Shown here in pieces: positions 24,662 to 34,084 of a stretch of DNA of 64,000 nt. The DNA is from Pseudomonas zanjanensis (GTDB taxonomy: Bacteria > Pseudomonadota > Gammaproteobacteria > Pseudomonadales > Pseudomonadaceae). The position numbers were made by a program, and so were the translations under genes. The stretch is from assembly GCF_014268745.2 (NCBI RefSeq), contig NZ_JABWRB020000001.1, positions 3,644,533-3,708,532 on the forward strand, in the 5' to 3' direction. The notes beneath the pieces were generated by a model. That model saw only the letters and a program-made list of their open reading frames with translations. It searched no databases and had not been told where the DNA came from. Each line of letters starts with the position of its first letter. Positions within the stretch are counted from its first letter, which is position 1.

Positions 24662-25627
24662 ATGCGCGCATTGGCTGCATTGAGTCGCTTCGTCGGCAAT
24701 ACCTTCGCTTACTGGGTACTGTTTTTCGCGGTACTGGCTTTCCTGCAACCGCAATGGTTCGTTGGCCTGAAAGTCGCCATCGTGCCGCTACTGGGCCTGG
24801 TGATGTTCGGCATGGGCCTGGCATTGAAGTTGGAGGACTTTGCCGAAGTCGCCCGCCATCCGGGACGCGTAGCCCTGGGAGTGGTTGCCCAATTCGTGAT
24901 CATGCCCGGCACGGCGTGGTTGCTTTGCCAAGTGTTCAGCCTGCCGCCGGAGATCGCCGTCGGCGTCATCCTGGTGGGTTGCTGCCCGAGCGGCACATCG
25001 TCCAACGTCATGACCTGGCTGGCTCGCGGTGATTTGGCCTTGGCCGTGGCGATTTCCGCCATCACCACCCTGCTTGCTCCGCTGCTGACCCCTGCGCTGA
25101 TCTGGCTGCTGGCCTCGGCCTGGTTGCCGGTGTCGTTCTCGGCGCTGTTCTGGTCGATCCTGCAAATCGTGCTGGTGCCGATCGCGCTGGGCATCGTCGC
25201 CCAACGCCTGTTGGGTGCCCGGGTTCGTCATGCCATAGACGTGCTGCCGCTGATATCCGTGGTGAGCATCGTGATCATTGTGGCGGCGGTGGTCGCGGCC
25301 AGTCAGGCGAAGATCGCCGAATCCGGCCTGCTGATCATGGCCATTGTGATGCTGCACAACAGCTTCGGTTATCTGCTGGGGTACTTCACCGGGCGTTTGT
25401 TCGGCTTGCCGTTGGCCCAGCGCAAAACCCTCTCATTGGAAGTCGGCATGCAGAACTCCGGCCTCGGCGCGGCGCTGGCGAGCGCGCACTTTTCGCCACT
25501 GGCGGCGGTGCCCAGTGCGCTGTTCAGCGTCTGGCACAATATTTCCGGAGCCCTGCTCTCGACGTACTTCCGGCGCATGAGCGAAAAACAGGACCGCGAG
25601 CTACTTGACCGTCAAGCGGCAGACTGA
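24662..25627 (+). CDS. Bile acid:sodium symporter (BASS) family transporter
   Basis: A 321-residue membrane protein with about ten hydrophobic helices. The two crossing-helix motifs of the BASS fold are present: GCCPSGTSSNVMTWLARGD near residue 105-123 and LEVGMQNSGLG near 258. The family moves organic anions with sodium; bacterial members include the pantoate transporter PanS, which this may resemble. A good AAGGAT site precedes the ATG. It precedes a guanidine riboswitch and exporter by 120 bp but is probably separate from it. The substrate is not determinable here. Confidence 0.9.
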   Translation: MRALAALSRFVGNTFAYWVLFFAVLAFLQPQWFVGLKVAIVPLLGLVMFGMGLALKLEDFAEVARHPGRVALGVVAQFVIMPGTAWLLCQVFSLPPEIAVGVILVGCCPSGTSSNVMTWLARGDLALAVAISAITTLLAPLLTPALIWLLASAWLPVSFSALFWSILQIVLVPIALGIVAQRLLGARVRHAIDVLPLISVVSIVIIVAAVVAASQAKIAESGLLIMAIVMLHNSFGYLLGYFTGRLFGLPLAQRKTLSLEVGMQNSGLGAALASAHFSPLAAVPSALFSVWHNISGALLSTYFRRMSEKQDRELLDRQAAD

Positions 25628-25675
25628 CCGAGTGACTTGACCAAACAGTCAGCATTGGGCACTCTTGCGCCCAAT

Positions 25676-25725
25676 GCGGGGACGACCCCGCAACACCAAA
25701 GAGTTCACTATCCGGGGACGACCCC
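25676..25725 (+). ncRNA. Guanidine-II (mini-ykkC) riboswitch
   Basis: Two near-identical hairpins with the diagnostic ACGA loop: GCGGGGACGACCCCGC at 25676-25691 and GGGGACGACCCC at 25714-25725, separated by 22 bases, 20 bases before the exporter ATG. In this class each ACGR loop binds guanidinium, and the two loops kiss to free the ribosome site (GAGG at 25736). It should turn on the SugE/Gdx exporter when guanidine accumulates. The match to the class is direct. Confidence 0.95.
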
Positions 25726-25745
25726 ACCCATCGATGAGGTGCGTG

Positions 25746-26060
25746 ATGTCCTGGATCATTCTGTTTTTTGCCGGCCTGTTCGAAGTCGGCTGGGCTGTTG
25801 GCCTGAAGTACACCGACGGCTTCAGCCGCCCTCTCCCCACTGCACTGACCATCGCCGCCATGGCGATCAGCCTCGGCCTGCTCGGCCTGGCGATGAAGGA
25901 ACTGCCGCTGGGGACGGCCTATGCGATCTGGACCGGGGTCGGTGCCGTGGGCACGGTGATCGCCGGGATCATTTTGTTTGGTGAGTCGATGGCGCTGGTT
26001 CGCCTGGCCAGCGTGGCGTTGATTGTCGCCGGATTGATCGGCCTCAAGGTCAGCGCCTAG
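25746..26060 (+). CDS. gdx: Guanidinium exporter, SMR family (SugE/Gdx)
   Basis: A 104-residue four-helix small multidrug resistance protein. The glutamate in GLFEVGWAVGLKYTDGF is the proton/substrate-coupling residue (Glu13), and the SMR motif GTAYAIWTGVGAVGT is present in helix 3. Members under guanidine riboswitches export guanidinium in exchange for protons as antiparallel dimers. The start at 25746 gives the family length; longer readings would run through the riboswitch. Regulation by the upstream riboswitch is strongly implied. Confidence 0.95.
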   Translation: MSWIILFFAGLFEVGWAVGLKYTDGFSRPLPTALTIAAMAISLGLLGLAMKELPLGTAYAIWTGVGAVGTVIAGIILFGESMALVRLASVALIVAGLIGLKVSA

Positions 26061-26069
26061 CCACTGCCG

Positions 26070-26156
26070 CTATCGCGAGCAAGCTCGCTCCCACACTTTG
26101 ACCGCATGCAGCCTAGGCGATTCGGTCCAATGTGGGAGCGAGCTTGCTCGCGAAGG
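26070..26156. repeat. REPIN, TGTGGGAGCGAGC family
   Basis: Inverted REP copies at 26070-26095 and 26130-26156 between the convergent gdx and LplT-PlsC genes. Confidence 0.9.
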
Positions 26157-26174
26157 GGCCCTCAAAGTCAGCAG

Positions 26175-28049
26175 TTACCTGACAGCCCCACGCAAATCCC
26201 CCACCAACGCCTGCAAACTCGAAGGCGTTGCCGACTCGACTTCCACCGCCGAACCCGCCACCAACGTCACCCGCGACCAGAACCGGCGAAACAGCCCCTT
26301 GGCCGGGTCGCGACTGAAGAAACTACCCCACAACCCCTGCAGCGCCAGGGGAATCACTGGCACCGGGGTTTCCTGGAGGATGCGCGTCAGCCCACTCTTG
26401 AACTCATTGATCTCACCGTCAGCGGTCAGTTTTCCTTCAGGGAAAATGCACACCAGCTCGCCGTCCTTCAAGTATTGGGCAATTCGCTTGAAGGCTTTTT
26501 CATAGATATGGATATCTTCCTGGCGCCCGGCAATCGGGATGGTGCCGGCGGTGCGGAAGATGAAATTCAGCACCGGCAGGTTGTAGATCTTGTAGTACAT
26601 CACGAATCGAATCGGCCGACGCACCGCGCCGCCAATCAGCAAGGCATCGACGAAGGACACGTGATTGCAGACCAGCAGCGCTGCGCCTTCATCCGGTATC
26701 GCCTCCAGGTTGCGATGCTCCACGCGGTACATGGAATGGCTCAGCAGCCAGATCATGAAACGCATGCTGAACTCGGGGACGATCTTGAAGATGTAGGCGT
26801 TGACGCCGATGTTGAGCAACGACACCACCAGGAACAGCTGCGGGATCGACAGCTTGGCCAGGCTCAGCAACACGATGGAGACAATCGCCGAGACCACCAT
26901 GAACAACGCGTTGAGAATATTGTTGGCGGCAATCACCCGCGCCCGCTCGTTCTCCACGGTGCGCGACTGGATCAGCGCATACAGCGGCACGATGTAGAAA
27001 CCGCCAAAGACGCCCAATCCGAGGATGTCGATCAATACCAGCCAGGCATGGCCAAAACCGAGCACCTCAAGCCAACCGTGGCCCTCGACGCTGGCGGGAA
27101 TCCCACCGGAATGCCACCACAACAGCAGGCCAAACACGGTCAAACCGAACGAACCAAACGGCACCAGGCCGATCTCGACTTTGCGCCCGGAAAGCTTTTC
27201 ACACAGCATGGAACCCAACGCGATCCCCACCGAGAACACCGTGAGGATCAAGGTCACCACGGTCTCGTCGCCGTGCATCCACTCCTTGGCATAAGCGGGA
27301 ATCTGCGTCAGGTAAATCGCCCCGACGAACCAGAACCAGGAGTTGCCGACAATCGACCGGGACACCGCCGGGGTTTGCCCCAACCCCAATTTCAGGGTAG
27401 CCCAGGATTGGCTGAAGATGTTCCAGTTCAGACGCATTTGCGGCGAGGCCGCCGCCGCGCGCGGAATGCTGCGACTGGCCAGGTAACCGAGCACGGCGAT
27501 GCCGATGATCGCGGTAGCCACCACCGGGGCGTAATGCGCCGAGGACATCATGATCCCGGCGCCGATGGTGCCGGCCAGGATCGCCAGGAACGTCCCCATC
27601 TCCACCAAGCCGTTGCCGCCGACCAACTCATCTTCACGCAAGGCCTGCGGCAAGATCGAATACTTCACCGGACCGAACAGCGCCGAATGCGTGCCCATGG
27701 CGAACAGCGCCAGCAGCATCAGCCACAAGTGATCGAACAGGAAACCCACCGCGCCCACCGCCATGATGGCGATTTCGCCAAGCTTGATCAGGCGAATCAA
27801 CGCGTCCTTGGCGAATTTTTCCCCGAACTGCCCCGCTAATGCCGAGAACAGAAAGAATGGCAGGATGAACAGCAGCGCGCAGAGGTTGACCCAGATCGAG
27901 CGGTCGCCCTCGATGGTCAATTTGTAGAGGATGGCGAGGATCAGCGACTGCTTGAAAATGTTGTCGTTGAACGCGCCCAAGGACTGCGTGATGAAGAACG
28001 GCAGAAAACGCCGCGTGCGAAGCAAGGTGAACTGCGAAGGGTGACTCAT
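26175..28049 (-). CDS. Lysophospholipid transporter/acyltransferase fusion (LplT-PlsC)
   Basis: A 624-residue fusion. Residues 1-410 are an MFS-type transporter of about twelve helices, beginning with the LplT-like FLPFFITQSLGAFNDNIFKQ region. Residues about 430-620 are a PlsC-type acyltransferase with NHVSFVD (the HX4D catalytic motif) and FPEGK (substrate-binding FPEG motif). The whole should flip lysophospholipids inward and reacylate them at the inner membrane. ATG 28049 is used because GGAAG precedes it and the extra upstream residues are not conserved-looking. Unlike E. coli Aas, no acyl-ACP synthetase domain is attached. Confidence 0.9.
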   Translation of the reverse strand: MSHPSQFTLLRTRRFLPFFITQSLGAFNDNIFKQSLILAILYKLTIEGDRSIWVNLCALLFILPFFLFSALAGQFGEKFAKDALIRLIKLGEIAIMAVGAVGFLFDHLWLMLLALFAMGTHSALFGPVKYSILPQALREDELVGGNGLVEMGTFLAILAGTIGAGIMMSSAHYAPVVATAIIGIAVLGYLASRSIPRAAAASPQMRLNWNIFSQSWATLKLGLGQTPAVSRSIVGNSWFWFVGAIYLTQIPAYAKEWMHGDETVVTLILTVFSVGIALGSMLCEKLSGRKVEIGLVPFGSFGLTVFGLLLWWHSGGIPASVEGHGWLEVLGFGHAWLVLIDILGLGVFGGFYIVPLYALIQSRTVENERARVIAANNILNALFMVVSAIVSIVLLSLAKLSIPQLFLVVSLLNIGVNAYIFKIVPEFSMRFMIWLLSHSMYRVEHRNLEAIPDEGAALLVCNHVSFVDALLIGGAVRRPIRFVMYYKIYNLPVLNFIFRTAGTIPIAGRQEDIHIYEKAFKRIAQYLKDGELVCIFPEGKLTADGEINEFKSGLTRILQETPVPVIPLALQGLWGSFFSRDPAKGLFRRFWSRVTLVAGSAVEVESATPSSLQALVGDLRGAVR

Positions 28050-28130
28050 CTTCCATGTTCCTGAGTGGCGTGGACGCTTATTGGAATGAACGTTTTTCGA
28101 TCCAGGCCACACATTACCTGTCTTTAGCGA

Positions 28131-29279
28131 TTATTTCGCCAGCCCTGCAATGCAGGGCGACACAAACAGCTCACCGTGCCAGGCGCCCAGCACCGTACGC
28201 CGCCCAACGATCAGCCACATCACCACCAGCAAGGCCACCAGCACAGCACCGAACACGCCGAAGAAACCCAGGCCCAGCAGCTCGGAAAGCTTCAGCGTCG
28301 TCAGCGCGTACACGCCCAGGGGAAAGGTAAAGCCCCACCAGCCTAGGTTGAAGGGAATGCCTTCGCGCAAATAGCGCGCGGTAATCAGCAGCGCCATCAA
28401 CATCCACCACAACGCCAGGCCCCACAGCGTGATGCCGGCCACCAGGCCCAAGCCGGCGGCGATGTCGCCCACGCCGGGCAGGCCATTGGCGGCAAAAATC
28501 AGCGGGGCATCGTTGCCCAGCAGCAACATGCCCAGGGCACCGGTGCCAATCGGGCCGAGGGCCAGCCAGCTCGAGGCGGCCATGTTCCCGTGAGGCAGTT
28601 TGTGCAGGGCCATGCGCAACAGCAGAATCGTCAGGATGCTGAACGCCACCGGCAGGGAAAAGGCCCAGAGCACGTAGCTGGTCACCAGCATGACCAGTTG
28701 TGCATGAGCGTCGGCCAGATGCGGCGCCAACAGCCCGCCGCTGGCCGCCACGACTTCGGCGGCCACCACCGGCAACAACCACACGGCGGTCATCTGGTCG
28801 ATCCGGTGTTCCTGGCGAGTGAACATCAGGAAAGGGATCAGCACGCCACAGGCCAGCGACATGGCCACGTCTATCCACCATAACGCCTCGGCCACCGCCA
28901 CCACGCCCTCTCCCCAGCGCGGCAGCCCAAAGACCAGGCAGCCATTGATGAGGGTCGCCAGCCCCATGGGAATGGTGCCGAAAAACATCGAGACCGTCGA
29001 ATGGCCGAAAATCCGTCGTGCTTCGTCGAAGAACAACACCCAACGGGCCGTGTACATGAGGGCGAACACCACGAACAACAGCGTGTTGAACAACCACAAC
29101 CCTTCGCCCAAGACCCGCAGGCCCGGCATCTGCGCCGGCCATTGCGCCAGGGCCAGCGCCAGCACACCGGTGCCCATGGTCACGGCGAACCAGTTAGGTG
29201 TGAATTGGCGAATGGCTTCCAATGGCCTGGGCAAATGGCTCAACGGGCGCAAGCGGTTTTTGTCGGCACAGCATGTCAT
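28131..29279 (-). CDS. TDT-family transporter (TehA/SLAC1/Ssu1-like)
   Basis: A 382-residue protein with ten hydrophobic helices in the order expected of the tellurite-resistance/dicarboxylate transporter fold. The conserved early segment FTPNWFAVTMGTGVLALAL and the Phe/Gly-rich pore helices fit the family. Members move malate, sulfite, nitrate or chloride. A strong GGAGG lies 6 bp before the ATG. The upstream leader (29290-29370) contains two TCTATAT half-sites, a possible regulator site. The substrate is unknown; sulfite export is one option. Confidence 0.85.
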   Translation of the reverse strand: MTCCADKNRLRPLSHLPRPLEAIRQFTPNWFAVTMGTGVLALALAQWPAQMPGLRVLGEGLWLFNTLLFVVFALMYTARWVLFFDEARRIFGHSTVSMFFGTIPMGLATLINGCLVFGLPRWGEGVVAVAEALWWIDVAMSLACGVLIPFLMFTRQEHRIDQMTAVWLLPVVAAEVVAASGGLLAPHLADAHAQLVMLVTSYVLWAFSLPVAFSILTILLLRMALHKLPHGNMAASSWLALGPIGTGALGMLLLGNDAPLIFAANGLPGVGDIAAGLGLVAGITLWGLALWWMLMALLITARYLREGIPFNLGWWGFTFPLGVYALTTLKLSELLGLGFFGVFGAVLVALLVVMWLIVGRRTVLGAWHGELFVSPCIAGLAK

Positions 29280-29383
29280 GGCGAACCTCCTGTCCTCGGA
29301 TGAGGTGGAGCCATGCTAGAGCGGGATCGAATATCTATATAACGGGTAATTTCTCTATATGTAATCTGTTTTACAGATAAGCA

Positions 29384-29695
29384 TCAGACGCTGCCCTCGG
29401 TTTCGATCACCAGGACTCTCGCTTCGCCCAAAGGCTTGGCGACATGTTCGGTGCCCACCGAGGCGTAGAAAATGTCCCCAACGTCCAGCAGGGTCGCCTT
29501 TTCGACACCCTCTTCTCGATAGCACATCCGCACCTGCCCATCGAGCACCACAAAGACTTCCTGACCGTCGTTGATGTGCCATTTGTACGGCTGGTCGGTC
29601 CAGTGCAGGCGCGTGGTGATGCCGTTCATGTTGGCGATGTCCAGCGCCGCCCAGGCACGGTCACCGGTGAAGGACTTGCTGCGAATGATTTTCAA
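29384..29695 (-). CDS. Small cupin-domain protein
   Basis: A 103-residue single-cupin protein. The core HINDGQEVFVVLDGQVRM and the later DVGDIFYASVGTEHVA give the two cupin motifs, with His and Glu residues able to bind a metal. Start is TTG at 29695 (GGACGGA lies upstream). Such proteins can be sugar- or metabolite-binding enzymes or sensors. It is upstream of the TDT transporter gene on the same strand (104 bp), so co-expression is possible. Confidence 0.8.
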   Translation of the reverse strand: MKIIRSKSFTGDRAWAALDIANMNGITTRLHWTDQPYKWHINDGQEVFVVLDGQVRMCYREEGVEKATLLDVGDIFYASVGTEHVAKPLGEARVLVIETEGSV

Positions 29696-29787
29696 GGGAT
29701 CCGTCCGTAAAAAGATTGAGGTGCCAAGACTAACCTACCGCCAGCGGCACCCGCATGCCCGGCTTCAAGGCCGAACGCCATCGCTGA

Positions 29788-29925
29788 CTGGTTTCACCGA
29801 CTGACGCAGTCGAGCGGCTGATCAATGGGGTGGTGGCGCCGACGGTGTTCCGCATTCTCTTTGCTAACGCGCCGCTGGAGGTTGGGGAGTTGTATCGGCT
29901 GGTGGATATTGCGTTGGGGCAGTAA
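29788..29925 (+). pseudogene. C-terminal fragment of a TetR-family regulator
   Basis: Forty-five open codons ending at TAA 29925 read as the last helices of a TetR_C_11-type ligand domain (VERLINGVVAPTVFRILF, then APLEVGELYRLVDIAL). An in-frame TGA at 29785 and the lack of any DNA-binding domain upstream show that it is a relic of a deleted gene, now bordered by a REP cluster. Confidence 0.6.
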
Positions 29926-29929
29926 GGCC

Positions 29930-30298
29930 GCCATCGCGAGCAAGCTCCCACAGCGGACTTGTGGTGTCAGCCATATCTGCGTTCACCACAAAACCCTGTG
30001 GGAGCCGAACTTGCTCGCGATGGCGGCGGTACATCCAGCATCCCAGTGACAGGTACACCGCCTTCGCGAGCAAGCCCGCTCCCACAGTGGGTTTGCGGTG
30101 TCAGCAATATCTGCGTTCACCACAAAACCCTGTGGGAGCGAGCTTGCTCGCGAAGGCGGTGGCACATTCAACATCGATGCAAGCTGACCCAGCGCTTTCG
30201 CGAGCAGGCTCGCTCCCACATGGGTTCTCCAGTGGACATAAGATTTGTATCCACCACAGATCCAATGTGGGAGCGAGCCTGCTCGCGATGAGGCCAGC
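29930..30298. repeat. Cluster of six REP elements with tandem duplication
   Basis: Six copies of the TGTGGGAGCGAGC-type REP alternate in orientation, making three consecutive REPIN-like pairs. A unit containing TATCTGCGTTCACCACAAAA occurs twice with a period of about 134 bp (29961 and 30095). It fills the gap before the SSS-kinase gene. No coding sequence is supported here. Confidence 0.88.
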
Positions 30299-30439
30299 AA
30301 AACCCCTGCATAACCCGAGAATCTCCCCACCTGCGACACCCCACCACGCCTCGACCTTGGTCGACACTGACGAACCCGAGCGGGCATGCGAGACTGTCCT
30401 GCCGGGCTCAAGCCCCGGTGTCTTTGTCGGGGAGTTTCC

Positions 30440-33400
30440 ATGTCGTTGTCCAGCGGGCTGATCGCCGTTGTCGCCCTGGCCTATATGGCCATCATGTTCG
30501 CCATCGCCTTCTACGGCGACCGGCGCAGCACGCCGCTGCCGCCACGGGTGCGGGCCTGGGTCTACAGCCTGTCGCTGGCGGTCTATTGCACCAGTTGGAC
30601 GTTCTTTGGCGCCGTGGGCCAGGCCGCCGAACAGCTCTGGTCATTCCTGCCGATCTACCTCGGGCCGATCCTGCTGTTGGTGTTCGCGCCGTGGGTGCTG
30701 CAGAAAATGGTGATGATCAGCAAGCAGGAGAACATCACCTCCATCGCCGACTTCATCGCCGCCCGCTACGGCAAATCCCAATCCCTGGCGGTGGTGGTCG
30801 CGTTGATCTGCCTGGTCGGCGTGCTGCCGTACATCGCCTTGCAGCTCAAGGGCATCGTGCTCGGGGTGAACCTGTTGATCGGCGCCGGTGCCGATGCCAT
30901 GGGCACCCGCGCCCAGGACACCGCGCTGATCGTCTCGCTGATCCTGGCACTGTTCACCATCGTGTTCGGTACCCGCAACCTGGACGCCACCGAACACCAC
31001 CGCGGCATGGTGTTGGCGATCGCCTTCGAATCCCTGGTCAAATTGTTTGCCTTCCTGGCGGTCGGTGCGTTCGTCACGTATGGCCTGTACGACGGTTTCG
31101 ACGACCTGTTCAACCAGGCGATGCTCGCCCCACGCCTGGAGCAATACTGGAAAGAAACCATCAACTGGCCGTCCATGGTGGTGCAGACCGGGGTGGCGAT
31201 GATGGCGATCATCTGCTTGCCGCGGCAGTTCCACGTGACCGTGGTGGAAAACATCGAGCCCCAGGACCTGCGCCTGGCCAAATGGGTGTTCCCCGCCTAC
31301 CTGGCCCTGGCCGCGCTGTTCGTGGTGCCCATCGCCCTCGCCGGGCAAATGATGCTGCCCAGCTCGGTGCTGCCGGACTCGTTCGTCATCAGCCTGCCGC
31401 TGGCCCAGGCCCATCCGGCCCTGGCCGTGCTGGCGTTCATCGGCGGCGCCTCGGCGGCCACCGGCATGGTGATCGTCGCCAGCGTGGCGCTGTCGACCAT
31501 GGTTTCCAACGATATGTTGTTGCCGTGGCTGCTGCGCCGCAACGCCGCCGAACGCCCTTTCGAGGTGTTCCGCCAGTGGATGCTCTCGGTGCGCCGGGTG
31601 AGCATCGTGGTGATCCTGTTGCTGGCCTACGTCAGTTACCGTCTGCTGGGTTCGACGGCGAGCCTGGCGACCATCGGCCAGATCGCTTTCGCCGCCGTGA
31701 CCCAACTGGCCCCAGCCATGCTCGGCGCGCTGTACTGGAAACAGGCCAACCGCCGCGGCGTATTCGCCGGCCTCGCCACGGGGATCTTCCTATGGTTCTA
31801 CACCTTGGTGTTGCCGATCGCCGCCCACAGCCTCGGCTGGTCGCTCAGCACCTTCCCGGGCCTGGCCTGGTTGCACGGCAATCCGCTGAACCTGCCGATT
31901 ACCCCACTGACCCAAGGGGTGGTCCTGTCCCTGGCCGGCAACTTCACGCTGTTTGCCTGGGTGTCCGTGCTGTCGCGTACACGCGTCTCGGAGCACTGGC
32001 AGGCCGGACGCTTCATCGGCCAGGAAATCAGCGCCCGTCCCAACCCCCGCTCGATGCTGGCGGTGCACATCGAAGACCTGTTGCAACTGGCCGCGCGTTT
32101 CGTCGGCGAAGAACGGGCGCGGCAGAGTTTCATCCGCTTTGCCTACCGCCAAGGCAAAGGCTTCAACCCGAACCAGAACGCCGACAGCGAATGGATCGCC
32201 CACACCGAACGCCTGCTGGCCGGTGTACTCGGCGCCTCTTCGACGCGCGCCGTGGTAAAAGCCGCTATTGAAGGTCGGGAAATGCAGCTTGAAGACGTGG
32301 TCCGGATCGCGGACGAAGCGTCGGAAGTGCTGCAGTTCAACCGCGCCCTGCTGCAAGGCGCCATCGAAAACATCAGCCAGGGCATCAGCGTGGTCGACCA
32401 GTCCCTCAGGCTGGTGGCGTGGAATCGTCGCTACCTGGAACTGTTCAACTACCCGGATGGCTTGATCAGTGTCGGCCGGCCCATTGCCGACATCATCCGC
32501 TACAACGCCGAACGGGGCCTCTGTGGGCCGGGCGAGGCGGAAGTCCACGTCGCCAGGCGCCTGCACTGGATGCGCCAGGGCCGCGCCCATACCTCCGAGC
32601 GACTGTTCCCCAACGGCCGGGTCATCGAGCTGATCGGCAACCCGATGCCCGGTGGCGGTTTCGTCATGAGCTTCACCGACATCACCGCCTTCCGTGAAGC
32701 TGCCCAGGCGTTGACGGAAGCCAACGAAGGGCTGGAGCAGCGGGTGGCCGAACGCACGCGGGAATTGTCCCAACTGAACCTGGCCCTGACCGACGCCAAG
32801 AGCACCGCCGAAGCGGCTTATCAGTCCAAGACCCGGTTCCTGGCCGCGGTCAGCCATGACCTGATGCAACCGCTCAACGCCGCGCGCTTGTTCTCCGCCG
32901 CGCTGTCCCATCAACACGACGCGTTGCCGAGCGAGGCCCGGCAACTGGTGCACCACCTGGACAGTTCGCTGCGCTCGGCGGAAGACCTGATCACCGACCT
33001 GCTGGATATCTCCCGCCTGGAAAACGGCAAGATCAACCCCGACCGCAAGCCCTTCGCCCTCAACGACCTGTTCGATACCCTCGGTGCAGAGTTCACGGCG
33101 CTGGCCCAGGAACAAGGCTTGAAGTTCCGGGTTCGCGGCTCATCCCTGCGCGTGGACAGCGATATCAAGCTGCTGCGACGTATTTTGCAGAACTTCCTGA
33201 CCAATGCGTTCCGCTACGCCAAGGGCCCGGTGTTGCTGGGCGTGCGCCGGCGCAACGGCGAATTGTGCCTGGAGGTCTGGGATCGCGGGCCGGGCATCGC
33301 CGAGGACAAGCTGCAGGTCATATTCGAAGAGTTCAAGCGCCTGGACAGCCACCAGACTCGCGCCGAAAAAGGCCTGGGGCTGGGCCTGGCCATCGCCGAC

Positions 33401-33910
33401 GGGCTCTGTCGCGTGCTGGGCCATAGCCTGCAGGTGCGCTCCTGGCCTGGGCGTGGCAGCGTATTCAGCGTCAGCGTTCCCTTGGCCCAGACGCAAGCCG
33501 TCGCACCGAGCGCCGTGACCGAGCCCAACGGTCATTTGCCAAGCGGCGCGCAGGTGCTGTGCGTCGATAACGAAGACAGCATCCTGATCGGCATGAACAG
33601 CCTGCTGACGCGCTGGGGTTGCCAGGTGTGGACGGCGCGCAACCGCGAGGAATGCGAGCGTTGGCTGGCCCAGGGCGGCCGACCGCAACTGGCGCTGGTG
33701 GACTTTCATCTGGACGACGGCGAGACCGGTACCGAACTGATGGCCTGGTTGCGCACGCGCATGGGAGAGCCGGTGCCGGGCGTGGTGATCAGCGCCGATG
33801 GTCGGCCCGAGACGGTGGCACTGGTGCATGCGGCGGGCCTGGATTACCTGGCCAAGCCGGTGAAGCCGGCGGCGTTGCGGGCGTTGTTGAGTCGGCATTT
33901 GCCGTTGTAA
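30440..33910 (+). CDS. SSS-fused hybrid sensor histidine kinase
   Basis: An 1156-residue membrane sensor. Residues 1-500 form a sodium:solute symporter-like domain of about 13 helices; then a PAS-like region (IENISQGISVVDQ), a coiled coil (EQRVAERTRELSQL), HisKA with the phospho-accepting His806 in SHDLMQPLNA, an ATPase domain (N box NFLTNAFRYA, G1 DRGPGI, G2 GLGLGLAIADGL) and a C-terminal receiver with Asp1088 in LVDFHLDDG. The layout recalls CbrA and PA3271, where the transporter-like part senses or moves a nutrient. ATG 30440 is chosen for its GGGGAG site. No partner regulator is adjacent. Confidence 0.93.
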   Translation: MSLSSGLIAVVALAYMAIMFAIAFYGDRRSTPLPPRVRAWVYSLSLAVYCTSWTFFGAVGQAAEQLWSFLPIYLGPILLLVFAPWVLQKMVMISKQENITSIADFIAARYGKSQSLAVVVALICLVGVLPYIALQLKGIVLGVNLLIGAGADAMGTRAQDTALIVSLILALFTIVFGTRNLDATEHHRGMVLAIAFESLVKLFAFLAVGAFVTYGLYDGFDDLFNQAMLAPRLEQYWKETINWPSMVVQTGVAMMAIICLPRQFHVTVVENIEPQDLRLAKWVFPAYLALAALFVVPIALAGQMMLPSSVLPDSFVISLPLAQAHPALAVLAFIGGASAATGMVIVASVALSTMVSNDMLLPWLLRRNAAERPFEVFRQWMLSVRRVSIVVILLLAYVSYRLLGSTASLATIGQIAFAAVTQLAPAMLGALYWKQANRRGVFAGLATGIFLWFYTLVLPIAAHSLGWSLSTFPGLAWLHGNPLNLPITPLTQGVVLSLAGNFTLFAWVSVLSRTRVSEHWQAGRFIGQEISARPNPRSMLAVHIEDLLQLAARFVGEERARQSFIRFAYRQGKGFNPNQNADSEWIAHTERLLAGVLGASSTRAVVKAAIEGREMQLEDVVRIADEASEVLQFNRALLQGAIENISQGISVVDQSLRLVAWNRRYLELFNYPDGLISVGRPIADIIRYNAERGLCGPGEAEVHVARRLHWMRQGRAHTSERLFPNGRVIELIGNPMPGGGFVMSFTDITAFREAAQALTEANEGLEQRVAERTRELSQLNLALTDAKSTAEAAYQSKTRFLAAVSHDLMQPLNAARLFSAALSHQHDALPSEARQLVHHLDSSLRSAEDLITDLLDISRLENGKINPDRKPFALNDLFDTLGAEFTALAQEQGLKFRVRGSSLRVDSDIKLLRRILQNFLTNAFRYAKGPVLLGVRRRNGELCLEVWDRGPGIAEDKLQVIFEEFKRLDSHQTRAEKGLGLGLAIADGLCRVLGHSLQVRSWPGRGSVFSVSVPLAQTQAVAPSAVTEPNGHLPSGAQVLCVDNEDSILIGMNSLLTRWGCQVWTARNREECERWLAQGGRPQLALVDFHLDDGETGTELMAWLRTRMGEPVPGVVISADGRPETVALVHAAGLDYLAKPVKPAALRALLSRHLPL

Positions 33911-33928
33911 CTTCGGCAAATGATAGCT

Positions 33929-34024
33929 CCTGTGGCGAGGGAGCTTGCTCCCGCTTGAGTGCGCAGCACTCACAAAAAGAGGGCCGCTGCGCAGCCCAAC
34001 GGGAGCAAGCTCCCTCGCCACAGG
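33929..34024. repeat. REPIN, GTGGCGAGGGAGCTTGC family
   Basis: Inverted REP pair between the kinase stop and the convergent rmuC stop. Confidence 0.9.
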
Positions 34025-34084
34025 GTGCTGTTTTTGCCTTGAGATCTGATTCAGCCCGAGGGCGGCTTCAGCTTTGGGTTCACT

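Noticed and set aside
26106..27839. 577-codon open frame antisense to LplT-PlsC
   Set aside because: Gln/His/Arg-rich shadow product with no motif, opposite a well-defined fusion gene.
29930..30298. CRISPR-like array
   Set aside because: Repeats alternate in orientation, are palindromic REPs and have irregular spacing; no cas genes are present.
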